A stretch of 44,524 bases of DNA from an uncultured Clostridia bacterium (GTDB taxonomy: Bacteria > Bacillota > Clostridia > UBA1381), in contig CAKSUM010000023.1 of assembly GCA_934501535.1 (NCBI GenBank), positions 1 through 44,524 on the forward strand, given 5' to 3'. The position numbers and the translations under genes are program-made. Below are positions 33,300 to 41,250 of the stretch, in pieces. Under the pieces are notes generated by a model that was not told the DNA's origin, did not search any database, and saw only the letters and a list, made by a program, of their open reading frames with translations. Position 1 is the stretch's first letter. Each line of letters begins with the position of its first letter.

Positions 33300-34166
33300 T
33301 TATTTATACAGCTCTGCTTTGCCGATGTCATTGAACAAATTCATCTTAAATTCAACCACTTCGCGCATTGCCTTTATGCAGGGCGGATAAATCGCATTCG
33401 GCTCAATCCATTTCGGATTTTCCGCAAGCACCTCGCGGCACTTTTTATAAAATGCAAACTTGATGTCGCTGGAAATGTTGATTTTGGAAATTCCGATTTT
33501 TACCGACTCCGCAATCTCTTTATCCGGATTGCTCGAGCCGCCGTGAAGTACCAGCGGAATATCTACCGTGTCACGGATTGTCTTAAGCAAATCAAGCTTA
33601 AGCTCGGGCTTCATGTTCTTCGGATAAATTCCGTGCGCTGTACCGATTGCAACCGCAAGCGAATCAATGCCGGTCTTTTCGATAAAGTCTTTCGCCTGTG
33701 CCGGGTCGGTATAGATAATGCTGCTTGTGCCGCCTTCGTATGACTCGCCCGTTGTTCCGATTGTGCCCAGCTCCGCCTCAACCGATACGTTTGACGGGTG
33801 CGCTACCTCCACAACCTTTTTCGTGATTGCAATATTGTCCTCGTATGACATATGCGACGCGTCAATCATTACCGAGGTAAATCCGCAGCGGATTGCACGC
33901 AGAACCTCTTCAAACTTACCGCCGTGGTCGAGGTGAATTACCATCGGCACACGCGATTTATTCGCTTCTTCGATACAGGTTTTGATAAAGCTGTCGCCCA
34001 AAAATTCAAGCTCGGTCGGGTGAATTGCCAGAATTACCGGCGCATTCTTTTCGTTTGCACTCTCTACAACACCCTTTAAAATTGCCTCGCTGCCGATATT
34101 GAAAGCAGGTACCGCAAATTCGTTTTTGTCTGCTACAGCCAACATTTCTTTCATATTAATCAACAT
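33300..34166 (-). CDS. Class II ketose-bisphosphate aldolase (fructose/tagatose type), copy 1
   Basis: This 288-residue cytosolic enzyme of the Fba/GatY/KbaY family cleaves a ketose phosphate to dihydroxyacetone phosphate and an aldehyde, using zinc. Visible residues are catalytic Asp80 and zinc ligand His81 in I-H-L-D-H-G-G, a zinc-binding His in A-I-G-T-A-H-G-I-Y (~176), His in P-L-V-L-H-G-G-S-S, and the phosphate loop with K-I-N-I-S-S-D. The E-A-E-L-G motif is also present. A good ribosome-binding site (AGGAGAG) precedes the ATG. It is the last gene of the PTS operon, 20 bases after its paralogue. Its position suggests it cleaves the sugar phosphate delivered by this PTS. Confidence 0.9.
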   Translation of the reverse strand: MLINMKEMLAVADKNEFAVPAFNIGSEAILKGVVESANEKNAPVILAIHPTELEFLGDSFIKTCIEEANKSRVPMVIHLDHGGKFEEVLRAIRCGFTSVMIDASHMSYEDNIAITKKVVEVAHPSNVSVEAELGTIGTTGESYEGGTSSIIYTDPAQAKDFIEKTGIDSLAVAIGTAHGIYPKNMKPELKLDLLKTIRDTVDIPLVLHGGSSNPDKEIAESVKIGISKINISSDIKFAFYKKCREVLAENPKWIEPNAIYPPCIKAMREVVEFKMNLFNDIGKAELYK

Positions 34167-34186
34167 AATTTTTCTCTCCTTTTATT

Positions 34187-35038
34187 TTAATTTCTGCCCT
34201 TTGAACCGGACAGCCCTATATAATATTTTACAAGCTCCCGGCTTTCTTTCTCGGTCGAATGTATCAGCTCAAAGAAATTGATGTCCGGGTTTTCGCGCAG
34301 CAGTTTCGCCGCCGCGTCGCGGTTTGCGTTCATGAAGTCGCAGCCCACGTTGATTTTATTTATTCCGTTAGCTACGGAATTTCGGATATTTTCTTCGCCC
34401 GAGCCGGAACCTCCGTGAAGTACCAACGGCGCGCCCGTCAGCTTTTTGATTTCTTTCAGACGGTCAATATCAAACTTCGGAACCATTCCCTCCGGATAAT
34501 TTCCGTGCGATGTGCCGATTGATATTGCCAGCGCGTCAATATCGGTGCGCTCATAGAACATTTTCGCCTGAGCAGGGTCGGTATACATCGCCTCCTGCGT
34601 GAATTTTCCGCCCTCGCTTCCGCCCAGACAGCCGATTTCGCCCTCTATGCTTGCGCCGTGCGCATGCGCATAGTCCGCAATTTCACGCGTTCTTTTGATG
34701 TTTTCCTCAAGCTCAAACCGCGACATATCCGCCATGACCGACGAAAATCCGTCATCAATGGCTTTTTTGAGGTAGTCCTCCTCCTGACCGTGGTCGAGAT
34801 TGAGCGCAACGTTCACCGACGCGCGGTTTGCAAGCGTTTTCACCAGCGGCGCAATAAGCTCGCTGTCGCTGTGCGTGAGCAGGTGTTCCCAGAATATATT
34901 TATGATTATCGGCGCCTGCTCCTCCTCCGCCGCGCCTATTACAGCGCGTGCGGTTTCCAGGTTGAAGCAGTTTATCGCCATTACCGCGTAGTTTTCCGCG
35001 TTTGCTTTTTCAAGCATTTGCTTCATTGATACATACAT
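34187..35038 (-). CDS. Class II ketose-bisphosphate aldolase, copy 2
   Basis: This 283-residue protein of the same family as its neighbour is clearly diverged. The zinc/catalytic motif is A-L-N-L-D-H-G-Q (Asp82, His83). E-G-E-I-G replaces E-A-E-L-G, I-S-I-G-T-S-H-G-N-Y gives the second His, and L-V-L-H-G-G-S-G-S-G gives the third. K-I-N-V-G-C-D ends the active-site loop. All metal ligands appear to be kept, so both copies may be active on different ketose phosphates. It lies between the IIC gene and aldolase copy 1, in the same direction and with short gaps. Confidence 0.88.
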   Translation of the reverse strand: MYVSMKQMLEKANAENYAVMAINCFNLETARAVIGAAEEEQAPIIINIFWEHLLTHSDSELIAPLVKTLANRASVNVALNLDHGQEEDYLKKAIDDGFSSVMADMSRFELEENIKRTREIADYAHAHGASIEGEIGCLGGSEGGKFTQEAMYTDPAQAKMFYERTDIDALAISIGTSHGNYPEGMVPKFDIDRLKEIKKLTGAPLVLHGGSGSGEENIRNSVANGINKINVGCDFMNANRDAAAKLLRENPDINFFELIHSTEKESRELVKYYIGLSGSKGRN

Positions 35039-35058
35039 GGCTTTTATTTCCCTTTCCG

Positions 35059-36141
35059 TCAGCTGATTTTGATTGAGGATAAATCAGCATCTTCCTCTTC
35101 GTCATCGAGAACTACCGAGTCCTCCTCTTTTGCGTCCTTTTTGAGTGCTACCAAAAGCAGCGCCGTTACTACCGTTCCGGCTGTCAGCGCGAGCATGAAG
35201 CCCCACGGATTTATCATTGCCGGTACGATGAACATTCCGCCCGACGGTACCATTGAACCTACGTTCAGTATCATGATGAGCGAGCCGCCTACCGCTGCGC
35301 CGATTGAACATGACGCAATTACTCTTATCGGGTCAACCGCCGCTATCGGAATAACGCCCTCGGTAATCATGCATATTCCCATCGGGAATGCAATTTTGAT
35401 GTTATCCGTTTCGCTCTTTGTATATCTCTTTCTGCGGATAAGCCATGACAGCGCTACGCCGAAAGGAGGTATCATGGAAGCACAGATTTTAACCGCTTCC
35501 GGCCCGTACACTCCGTCCATCAGCAAGCCGTCCGCAAACAGCGACGCAACTTTATTTACCGGACCGCCGAAGTCAAACGCCGCCATCGCGCCCATGATTG
35601 CGCCGAATACGCCGCGTGAGCCTGTCTGCATGTTTACAAGGAAGTTTTCAAGCGCTTCCGACGCCCATGCAATCGGTCCGCCGATTACAAAGAACATGAT
35701 AAGTCCGATTACAACCGATGAAATCAACGGAATTATCATCATCGGCATAAGTCCCTGCGCCCACTTCGGAACCTTCATTTTCTGCTTTAAAAACTCTACG
35801 AAGTAGCCGGCAAGATAACCGCCGAGCATGCCGCCCAAAAATCCTGCGCCCATGTTCTGCGCTATCATACCCATGAGCAAGCCCGGTGCGATACCCGGTC
35901 TGTCGGCAATCGAATACGCAATCGCCGCGCCCATTACTCCCGGAAGCAGACCCATTCCGTATACGCCGAGCGTTACCGCCGCTTCCCAGATATTATACCC
36001 TGCCTTATAGTCGGTAATCTGCGACGGATTTCCGCCGAAAATATTACCTATTGCGATTAACAGTCCAGACGCTACCACCAGCGGCAGCATGAACGAGATA
36101 CCCGTCAGCGCGTGCTTTTTCAGCTGTAGCTTTTTAAACAT
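35059..36141 (-). CDS. PTS fructose-family IIC permease
   Basis: This 360-residue membrane protein of the fructose/mannitol PTS superfamily has about nine to ten hydrophobic segments, including H-A-L-T-G-I-S-F-M-L-P-L-V-V-A-S-G at the N-terminus and the conserved A-F-D-F-G-G-P-V-N-K motif near residue 205. I-T-E-G-V-I-P-I-A-A-V-D-P is the second family signature. The C-terminus is an acidic tail (D-D-E-E-E-D-A-D). It translocates and phosphorylates the sugar together with the separate IIA and IIB proteins encoded just upstream. The exact sugar is uncertain; fructose-family members also take mannose-type or mannosylglycerate-type substrates. Confidence 0.9.
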   Translation of the reverse strand: MFKKLQLKKHALTGISFMLPLVVASGLLIAIGNIFGGNPSQITDYKAGYNIWEAAVTLGVYGMGLLPGVMGAAIAYSIADRPGIAPGLLMGMIAQNMGAGFLGGMLGGYLAGYFVEFLKQKMKVPKWAQGLMPMMIIPLISSVVIGLIMFFVIGGPIAWASEALENFLVNMQTGSRGVFGAIMGAMAAFDFGGPVNKVASLFADGLLMDGVYGPEAVKICASMIPPFGVALSWLIRRKRYTKSETDNIKIAFPMGICMITEGVIPIAAVDPIRVIASCSIGAAVGGSLIMILNVGSMVPSGGMFIVPAMINPWGFMLALTAGTVVTALLLVALKKDAKEEDSVVLDDEEEDADLSSIKIS

Positions 36142-36160
36142 TACTTTTTCCTCCTTTTTA

Positions 36161-36472
36161 TTATTTATTCAGTTCTTCCTGAATTTTGTTGAGCAAAGCT
36201 TTCGGTGATTTAATGGCAATGTGCGTCGGTACCTCGACAACTCTTTTGCCCTTAAATCTGTCCTTACCGCCGACCTTGATGTCCGCCGCAATGATTACTA
36301 CGTCCGCCGCTGCGATGTCCGCCGCGGTCAGCTCGTCCTCTGTTCCTATTGTGCCCTGAGTTTCGATATGCACCTCATGCCCCAGCTCCTTTGCAGCCGT
36401 GACAAGCTTCTCCTTTGCGATATATGTGTGCGCAATTCCCGATGTGCACGCCGCAATTCCTACGATTTTCAT
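36161..36472 (-). CDS. PTS fructose-family IIB component
   Basis: This 103-residue cytosolic protein begins M-K-I-V-G-I-A-A-C-T-S-G-I-A-H-T. Cys9 is the phospho-accepting residue of fructose-type IIB domains. The family motifs H-I-E-T-Q-G-T-I-G and V-V-I-I-A-A-D-I follow. The ATG at 36470-36472 is chosen because AAAGGAG lies upstream and the family starts exactly here; an in-frame upstream start would add unrelated sequence overlapping the IIA gene. It passes phosphate from IIA to the sugar in IIC. Confidence 0.92.
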   Translation of the reverse strand: MKIVGIAACTSGIAHTYIAKEKLVTAAKELGHEVHIETQGTIGTEDELTAADIAAADVVIIAADIKVGGKDRFKGKRVVEVPTHIAIKSPKALLNKIQEELNK

Positions 36473-36491
36473 AAGTTTCGCTCCTTTCGGT

Positions 36492-36944
36492 TTATTCTGA
36501 AAATATTTTAACGATTTCTTCGCTGTCCACCGCGTCGGCAAGACGGCGGCAAACCTCCTCCGAGGCAAGCTTTCTCGCCATCTGCGACAGCAGCCGCACG
36601 TGTGCGTTGCCTTTGTCGTTTTCGTTCACCGCCAGCAGGACAACAAATTTTACCGGCTCATCTTCATCTTCTTCCCACTGTATCGGAGTCATTAGCCGGG
36701 CAACCGCTGCCGCGGTTTCCTTAACATGCGCGGATTTGCCGTGGGGAATGGCTATTCCGCTGCCTATTCCCGTCGATGATACGCGTTCGCGGTTCATTAC
36801 ATCTTCGGTAAAGGCTTTTTTGTCGGACAGAACGCCGTTTCGGTACAGCGTGTTTATCATCTTTTCGAGAACCTCTTCCTTGCTTCCGGCAAACATGCCG
36901 AGCATGACGTTCTCACTTCTGAGTACTTGTGAAGCTTCGTTCAT
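36492..36944 (-). CDS. PTS fructose-family IIA component
   Basis: This 150-residue cytosolic protein carries S-S-T-G-I-G-S-G-I-A-I-P-H-G-K, with His68 the phospho-acceptor of the PTS EIIA type-2 domain. It takes phosphate from HPr and gives it to IIB. It starts six bases after the EI stop and sits 19 bases before the IIB start. A closely similar IIA domain forms the C-terminus of the operon's own regulator. Confidence 0.92.
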   Translation of the reverse strand: MNEASQVLRSENVMLGMFAGSKEEVLEKMINTLYRNGVLSDKKAFTEDVMNRERVSSTGIGSGIAIPHGKSAHVKETAAAVARLMTPIQWEEDEDEPVKFVVLLAVNENDKGNAHVRLLSQMARKLASEEVCRRLADAVDSEEIVKIFSE

Positions 36945-36950
36945 ACTGCA

Positions 36951-38621
36951 TTACTCCTTTCTCAATATCCTGATTACTTCTTCTTCATCTTCGGCTGCGA
37001 GAGCCTTCTGCGCAAGCGCCTCGGCGGCTTTTTTGCCGATTGTACCGATTTTGTGTTTAATCCTGCCGGCAACGGGGAGGGGAACACTGAATTTAGTGAG
37101 TCCCATTCCCAGCAGAACCTCCGTAAAATCGGTATTCGCAGCCAAATCGCCGCATACGCTTACGTCTATCCCTGCCTCTTTTGCGGACTTTATTACGTGG
37201 TTTATAGTCTTAAGCACCGCGGGGTGGTAGGGATTATATACCTCCTCAACATCGGCGTTCCCTCTGTCTGCCGCCGTTATATACTGCACCAGGTCATTGG
37301 TACCGATGCTGAAAAAGTCACATTGATGTGCGAATACGTCTGCCGTAATCGCGGCTGCCGGGGTTTCTATCATTATTCCGAGAGATACCCTTTCGCAGTA
37401 TTTTGTATTTTCCGCATCGAGTTTTCTGCGGATTTCATCAAGCATTTCGCGTGTTTTGCGAATTTCTGCCAGTCTTGTTATCATGGGAAGCATGATTTTT
37501 ATGCTCTTGCCCTCGCCCGCTATCAGCAATGCCTCCAGCTGCTCTGCAAAAATTTCCCGATTGTTCAGACACAGTCTTATTCCGCGGCTGCCCAAAAACG
37601 GATTTTCTTCATGCTTCATATTAAGATACGGGATTTGTTTATCGCCGCCCACGTCAATCGTGCGCACGGTTACCGGATTCGGATAAACCGCGTCGATAAC
37701 CTTTTTATATGCGGTGATTTGCTCCCTGACCGACGGTTTCTCTGCCGCCGCCGAGTACAAAAACTCCGAACGGAACAATCCCACGCCGTCGATTTTTTCG
37801 CCGCCCAAATCTGCGGCGTCGGACGGCTTTCCGATATTTATGAGAACCGATACCCTTTCGCCGTCTGCCGTACGGGCATCGTTTTTCTTGATTTCCTCAA
37901 GCTTTAATGCGAACCGGCGCTCGTCCTCAAGCAGACTTTCGTACTGCTTTTCTGCCGCCGCGTCCGGATCGGTTATGAATTTACCGCTGTATCCGTCGAT
38001 ATACGCCGCGGCGTCCGTGTGCTGCGACATTATGCCGTCCGCACCCACAACCGCCGGTATGCCTATCGATTTCGCAAGTATTACCGTGTGCGATGTCGCG
38101 CCGCCTGCCTCGCATACAAGCCCGGCAATACGGCTGTGGTCAAACGCCATCGTATCGACCGGCGTAAGCTCATGCGCCGCAAGAATGAATTTTTCATCTC
38201 CCTCCGGGAACGCAAAGTCACTTCCTCCGGCAAGCTCGCTTTTCAGCAGTTCGCCGATATAACGTATGTCCTCCGCGCGCTGGCGCAGATATTCGTTCTT
38301 CTTTGACGCAAGCACCGCCGCCATTGCCGCGGTCACATGCGTTACCGCGTCCTCCGCGGCGCTGCCGTTTGCGATTTCGTCACGGATTTGTCCCGTCAGA
38401 ACCTCGTCCTCCAGCAGCATCTTGTACGCCTCAAAGATTTTCGCCTTATCCTCGCCCAAGTCCGCATATGCCTTTTTTGCAAGCCCGGATACTCGCTGCA
38501 CCGCATTTTCAATCGCCTCGTCTATCCCAATCGCCGCAGTCTTATGCGCGTTTTTTTCAAAATATAGCACCCTGCCCGAGGCTGCGCCCGGTGCGCCCGG
38601 TATGCCTTTATATACTTTCAT
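36951..38621 (-). CDS. ptsI: PTS enzyme I (PEP-protein phosphotransferase)
   Basis: This 556-residue enzyme transfers phosphate from PEP to HPr. The N-terminal domain has G-G-A-T-S-H-T with active His178. The C-terminal PEP-binding barrel shows G-V-G-L-F-R-S-E-F-L-Y, R-T-I-D-V-G-G-D-K, G-S-R-G-I-R, M-L-P-M-I and the proton donor V-C-G-D-L-A-A. The length is normal for the family. The ATG at 38621 follows GGGGGTGA; a GTG three codons upstream is possible but would overlap that site. It lies five bases after the HPr stop. An EI gene inside a sugar-specific operon is unusual, since EI is usually a single housekeeping gene, so this may be a dedicated second set. Confidence 0.92.
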   Translation of the reverse strand: MKVYKGIPGAPGAASGRVLYFEKNAHKTAAIGIDEAIENAVQRVSGLAKKAYADLGEDKAKIFEAYKMLLEDEVLTGQIRDEIANGSAAEDAVTHVTAAMAAVLASKKNEYLRQRAEDIRYIGELLKSELAGGSDFAFPEGDEKFILAAHELTPVDTMAFDHSRIAGLVCEAGGATSHTVILAKSIGIPAVVGADGIMSQHTDAAAYIDGYSGKFITDPDAAAEKQYESLLEDERRFALKLEEIKKNDARTADGERVSVLINIGKPSDAADLGGEKIDGVGLFRSEFLYSAAAEKPSVREQITAYKKVIDAVYPNPVTVRTIDVGGDKQIPYLNMKHEENPFLGSRGIRLCLNNREIFAEQLEALLIAGEGKSIKIMLPMITRLAEIRKTREMLDEIRRKLDAENTKYCERVSLGIMIETPAAAITADVFAHQCDFFSIGTNDLVQYITAADRGNADVEEVYNPYHPAVLKTINHVIKSAKEAGIDVSVCGDLAANTDFTEVLLGMGLTKFSVPLPVAGRIKHKIGTIGKKAAEALAQKALAAEDEEEVIRILRKE

Positions 38622-38626
38622 AGGTG

Positions 38627-38881
38627 TCACCCCCGGTCCAAAGTTTCAACAAGCGCTTCTATTGCTGCGCCCTCGTCCTCGCCCTCGGCTTTGATTTCTA
38701 TTGTATCGCCGCATGCCGCGCCTACGCACAGCACCATAAGAATACTTTTCGCATCAAAGCTTTCGCCGTCTTTGTTTACCGTGATTTTGCTCTTAAAGCG
38801 ATTTGCCGTCTTGCAGAAATCCGACGCAGGTCTTGCATGCAGCCCTTCTTCGCTCTTGATTGTATACGTTGTGGTTACCAT
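38627..38881 (-). CDS. ptsH: PTS phosphocarrier protein HPr
   Basis: This 84-residue protein has G-L-H-A-R-P-A with His15, the site phosphorylated by EI. Ser46 in A-K-S-I-L is the site HPr kinase modifies in Firmicutes for catabolite control, so the copy may still respond to that signal. The tail D-T-I-E-I-K-A-E-G-E-D-E is typical. It lies between the regulator and EI with short gaps, so it is co-transcribed with them. Confidence 0.93.
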   Translation of the reverse strand: MVTTTYTIKSEEGLHARPASDFCKTANRFKSKITVNKDGESFDAKSILMVLCVGAACGDTIEIKAEGEDEGAAIEALVETLDRG

Positions 38882-38892
38882 TATAAAACCTC

Positions 38893-40872
38893 CTATCGCA
38901 ATTCAAGTATTTCCATCAGTTCGTCCTTGTCCGCAAGCTCCTTCAGCCTGCGGCACAATACGTTATCCTCCGTTAAGGATACCACCGATTTATAAAATTC
39001 AATTATGTCAGCTTTTACGCCCTCGTCCTCGTTGAGGTCAAACGCAAGGAGAAATACCGCGTCAACCGCGTCCTCGCCGTCCCAGTCAATCGGCTTGTCA
39101 AGGCTTGTAAACACCGCCGCCGAACAGTTTACGTACTCGCTCAGTCCGTGCGGAATGGCTATGCCGTTTCCTATTCCGGTAGATGTGCTGCTCTCACGTT
39201 CAAAAACGCTTTTCTCGAATTTTTCCGTTACATAGCCACCGATTTCCAGGTGCGTGCACAGAAAATGCAGAAGCTCGTCCTTATCCTTCGCCTTGCAGTG
39301 CGGAAAAATCAGGTCGCGGTGGAACAGTGTTTTGCTCGGCAGTATCTTTTGCAGATTGCCCCTGCGCGTTTTTTCCACCGTTTTCATCTCCGACTCTATC
39401 GTCGATATATCGGCAGTCGACAGAAGATGCCCTACCGTTACGGCATCGCGGTTTAAGTGGTATCCGTCAAGCGGAACGGTGGTTATGATAAAGTCGCACG
39501 GGTCGCTTTTTATGCTGCGCATATCACGCGCCGAGAATACTCCCGTTGTACGCAGCTCCGGTATTGCGCGGTTAATTTTTTCGCGTAGCAGCTGCGATAT
39601 TCCTATTCCGTAATCACACACGATACATGCGCTCACCGCCGAGAGTCTGCGCTCTATTGCGCCGCCTATGTGCAGCGCCAGAAATCCGACCTCATGCTCG
39701 TTGATTTCCAGGGACAGCTCCTTTTCAAATACATTTCCAAGCAGCCACGCCGCCGCCATCATGTTCGGATATTTTGCCTTTATCATTCCGAGTAGCCGGT
39801 TCCGGAATGCAATTCCGTATCTCAGCCGCGCCGTTGTGACCTTGAGCTGCAGGAACAGGTGACGTATAAAAAATTTATCGTCCCTTAAGTCAACCCCGGC
39901 AATCTCGCTTATCAGATTTGCCGATTTTACCGTAAGCCTGCACAGCCCGATGTTCATTACCTCCATGCGCCGCCGCGAGTCCTCCGAGTCAAATTCCGAT
40001 ATTTCCGAAACTGCCGCCGCAAATTCGATAAATTCACGCTCACTTTCCGGAAACGTCAGCCCGAAGCGGCTTTCCAGCATCTGCGTCAGCCGCTCCGCCA
40101 TGATTTTGTCGAAATCTCCGCTCACGGGACATGAATACAGCTGCGGCATCTGAACCGCGTGACCTTTTCGGCACCGCAATATGCAAAGTGAAAGCATCAG
40201 CGTCAGGCGCAGCCCCGAAAGGCAGTCAAATCTTATCCCGAATTCCCGTTCAAGCGCGGTGACCGCGGCTGCTGCCGGTGACGCGTCAAAGCCGTCAAGC
40301 GCGGCGCATACCGCTGTGTAATCCGCGTCGGAAAGCAGCGGCGACGGTGAAACTCTCTGCGGTGCGGATTTTGAAAGCAAGTCCGCAAATTCCGCCGCAA
40401 AGTTCACAAACGCCGCACGGTAGTTGAACTCGCTGTATTTTATCGATATTCCCTTGCCGCGCCGTCTTTCAAATACAATACGGTTCTCCGAAAACCAGGT
40501 GTGCGCCTGCTCCACAATCCGGTCGGTGCTGCTCCTCGACAGATAATACCGCTGTGCAAGCTTCTGCGCCGTTAATGTGTCTTTTTTGAAAAGGTATCGC
40601 AGAATGAAAAAGAAAATATCTCTGTCGGTATCTTCATTTTTGTTCTCGAGCTTTTGCAGTGCCTCGCTGTCGGATCTGACCAGCCGTATTCCGATATGCG
40701 GTTTTGTTTCAATCGTTCCGGCATTCGCCGAATCGAGCGACGCTTTTATCGCCGCAATATCGTTTCGCACCGTGGTGAGTGATGCATTCACCTGTTCGGC
40801 TATCTCCGCATAGGTCATGTAATTGCTGTTCTTATACAGCAGTCTGAGTATTGCGGTTTGTCGGTTGTTCAT
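38893..40872 (-). CDS. PRD-containing transcriptional regulator with IIB- and IIA-like domains (MtlR/LicR type)
   Basis: This 659-residue regulator has an N-terminal HTH (M-T-Y-A-E-I-A-E-Q-V-N-A-S-L-T-T-V-R-N-D-I-A) and a second HTH region around 95-140. Two PTS regulation domains follow (about 175-275 and 285-395; the latter has N-E-H-E-V-G-F-L-A-L-H-I-G-G-A-I-E-R). A IIB-like domain starts at A-C-I-V-C-D-Y-G-I-G-I-S, and the C-terminal IIA domain has I-A-I-P-H-G-L with His575. Phosphorylation of these histidines and the cysteine by the PTS should switch the regulator. It is the first gene of the operon and probably its activator. GAGGGGAG precedes the ATG. Confidence 0.9.
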   Translation of the reverse strand: MNNRQTAILRLLYKNSNYMTYAEIAEQVNASLTTVRNDIAAIKASLDSANAGTIETKPHIGIRLVRSDSEALQKLENKNEDTDRDIFFFILRYLFKKDTLTAQKLAQRYYLSRSSTDRIVEQAHTWFSENRIVFERRRGKGISIKYSEFNYRAAFVNFAAEFADLLSKSAPQRVSPSPLLSDADYTAVCAALDGFDASPAAAAVTALEREFGIRFDCLSGLRLTLMLSLCILRCRKGHAVQMPQLYSCPVSGDFDKIMAERLTQMLESRFGLTFPESEREFIEFAAAVSEISEFDSEDSRRRMEVMNIGLCRLTVKSANLISEIAGVDLRDDKFFIRHLFLQLKVTTARLRYGIAFRNRLLGMIKAKYPNMMAAAWLLGNVFEKELSLEINEHEVGFLALHIGGAIERRLSAVSACIVCDYGIGISQLLREKINRAIPELRTTGVFSARDMRSIKSDPCDFIITTVPLDGYHLNRDAVTVGHLLSTADISTIESEMKTVEKTRRGNLQKILPSKTLFHRDLIFPHCKAKDKDELLHFLCTHLEIGGYVTEKFEKSVFERESSTSTGIGNGIAIPHGLSEYVNCSAAVFTSLDKPIDWDGEDAVDAVFLLAFDLNEDEGVKADIIEFYKSVVSLTEDNVLCRRLKELADKDELMEILELR

Positions 40873-40915
40873 AGTATCAGCGCTCCCCTCGCTTCGCTAT
40901 CCTTTGTACAATTGC

Positions 40916-40944
40916 ATTATACATTGGATTTGCGCGGTTGTATT
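40916..40944 (-). promoter_or_regulatory. Possible promoter of the PTS operon
   Basis: On the minus strand, -10 TATAAT (40916-40921) has AATACA (40939-40944) at the -35 position with a 17-bp spacer. The poor -35 suits an activator-dependent promoter. Confidence 0.4.
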
Positions 40945-41032
40945 TTTGAAATTTTGACACATTAGACGAATTTCCTGCAATAGCTGCGCATATTTCCGCA
41001 AAACATACGGTTTTATGCGGTTTGCCGATTAT

Positions 41033-41058
41033 AAAAAAATCCGGATTTTTCCCCGGAT
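41033..41058 (-). terminator. Minus-strand terminator upstream of the PTS regulator gene
   Basis: ATCCGG (41039-41044) pairs with CCGGAT (41053-41058). On the minus strand it is followed by a run of seven T. If the operon's promoter lies further upstream, this would be a leader attenuator; otherwise it blocks antisense read-through. Confidence 0.6.
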
Positions 41059-41118
41059 ATATTATGTTTTTATTGCCGCATACCGTTTCGGACGCGGTTT
41101 TGTGTCAATTTATTTAAG

Positions 41119-41138
41119 TATATCAAAAATTTGATATA
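41119..41138. promoter_or_regulatory. Operator-like palindrome between the PTS operon and GH20 gene
   Basis: TATATCAAA and TTTGATATA are 9-bp arms with a 2-base centre. The site lies between a minus-strand TTGACA (41103-41108) and the GH20 promoter (41168-41196), so one protein could govern both directions. Confidence 0.5.
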
Positions 41139-41167
41139 TATGCAACCGGAAAAAACTTGAATATGTG

Positions 41168-41196
41168 TTGACACCGAATTTCTGCAATGATATAAT
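41168..41196 (+). promoter_or_regulatory. Consensus promoter of the GH20 gene
   Basis: TTGACA (41168-41173), a 17-bp spacer and TATAAT (41191-41196) form a perfect sigma-A promoter 55 bases before the start codon. Confidence 0.85.
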
Positions 41197-41250
41197 TTGT
41201 GTATGCCGTACGGTTGCGGCGGAATTTAACGTTTTCGGGAGGGGAAAACA

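Noticed and set aside
35069..38694. Long plus-strand open frames opposite the PTS genes
   Set aside because: They are antisense frames favoured by codon composition; the minus-strand genes show full family motifs and ribosome-binding sites.
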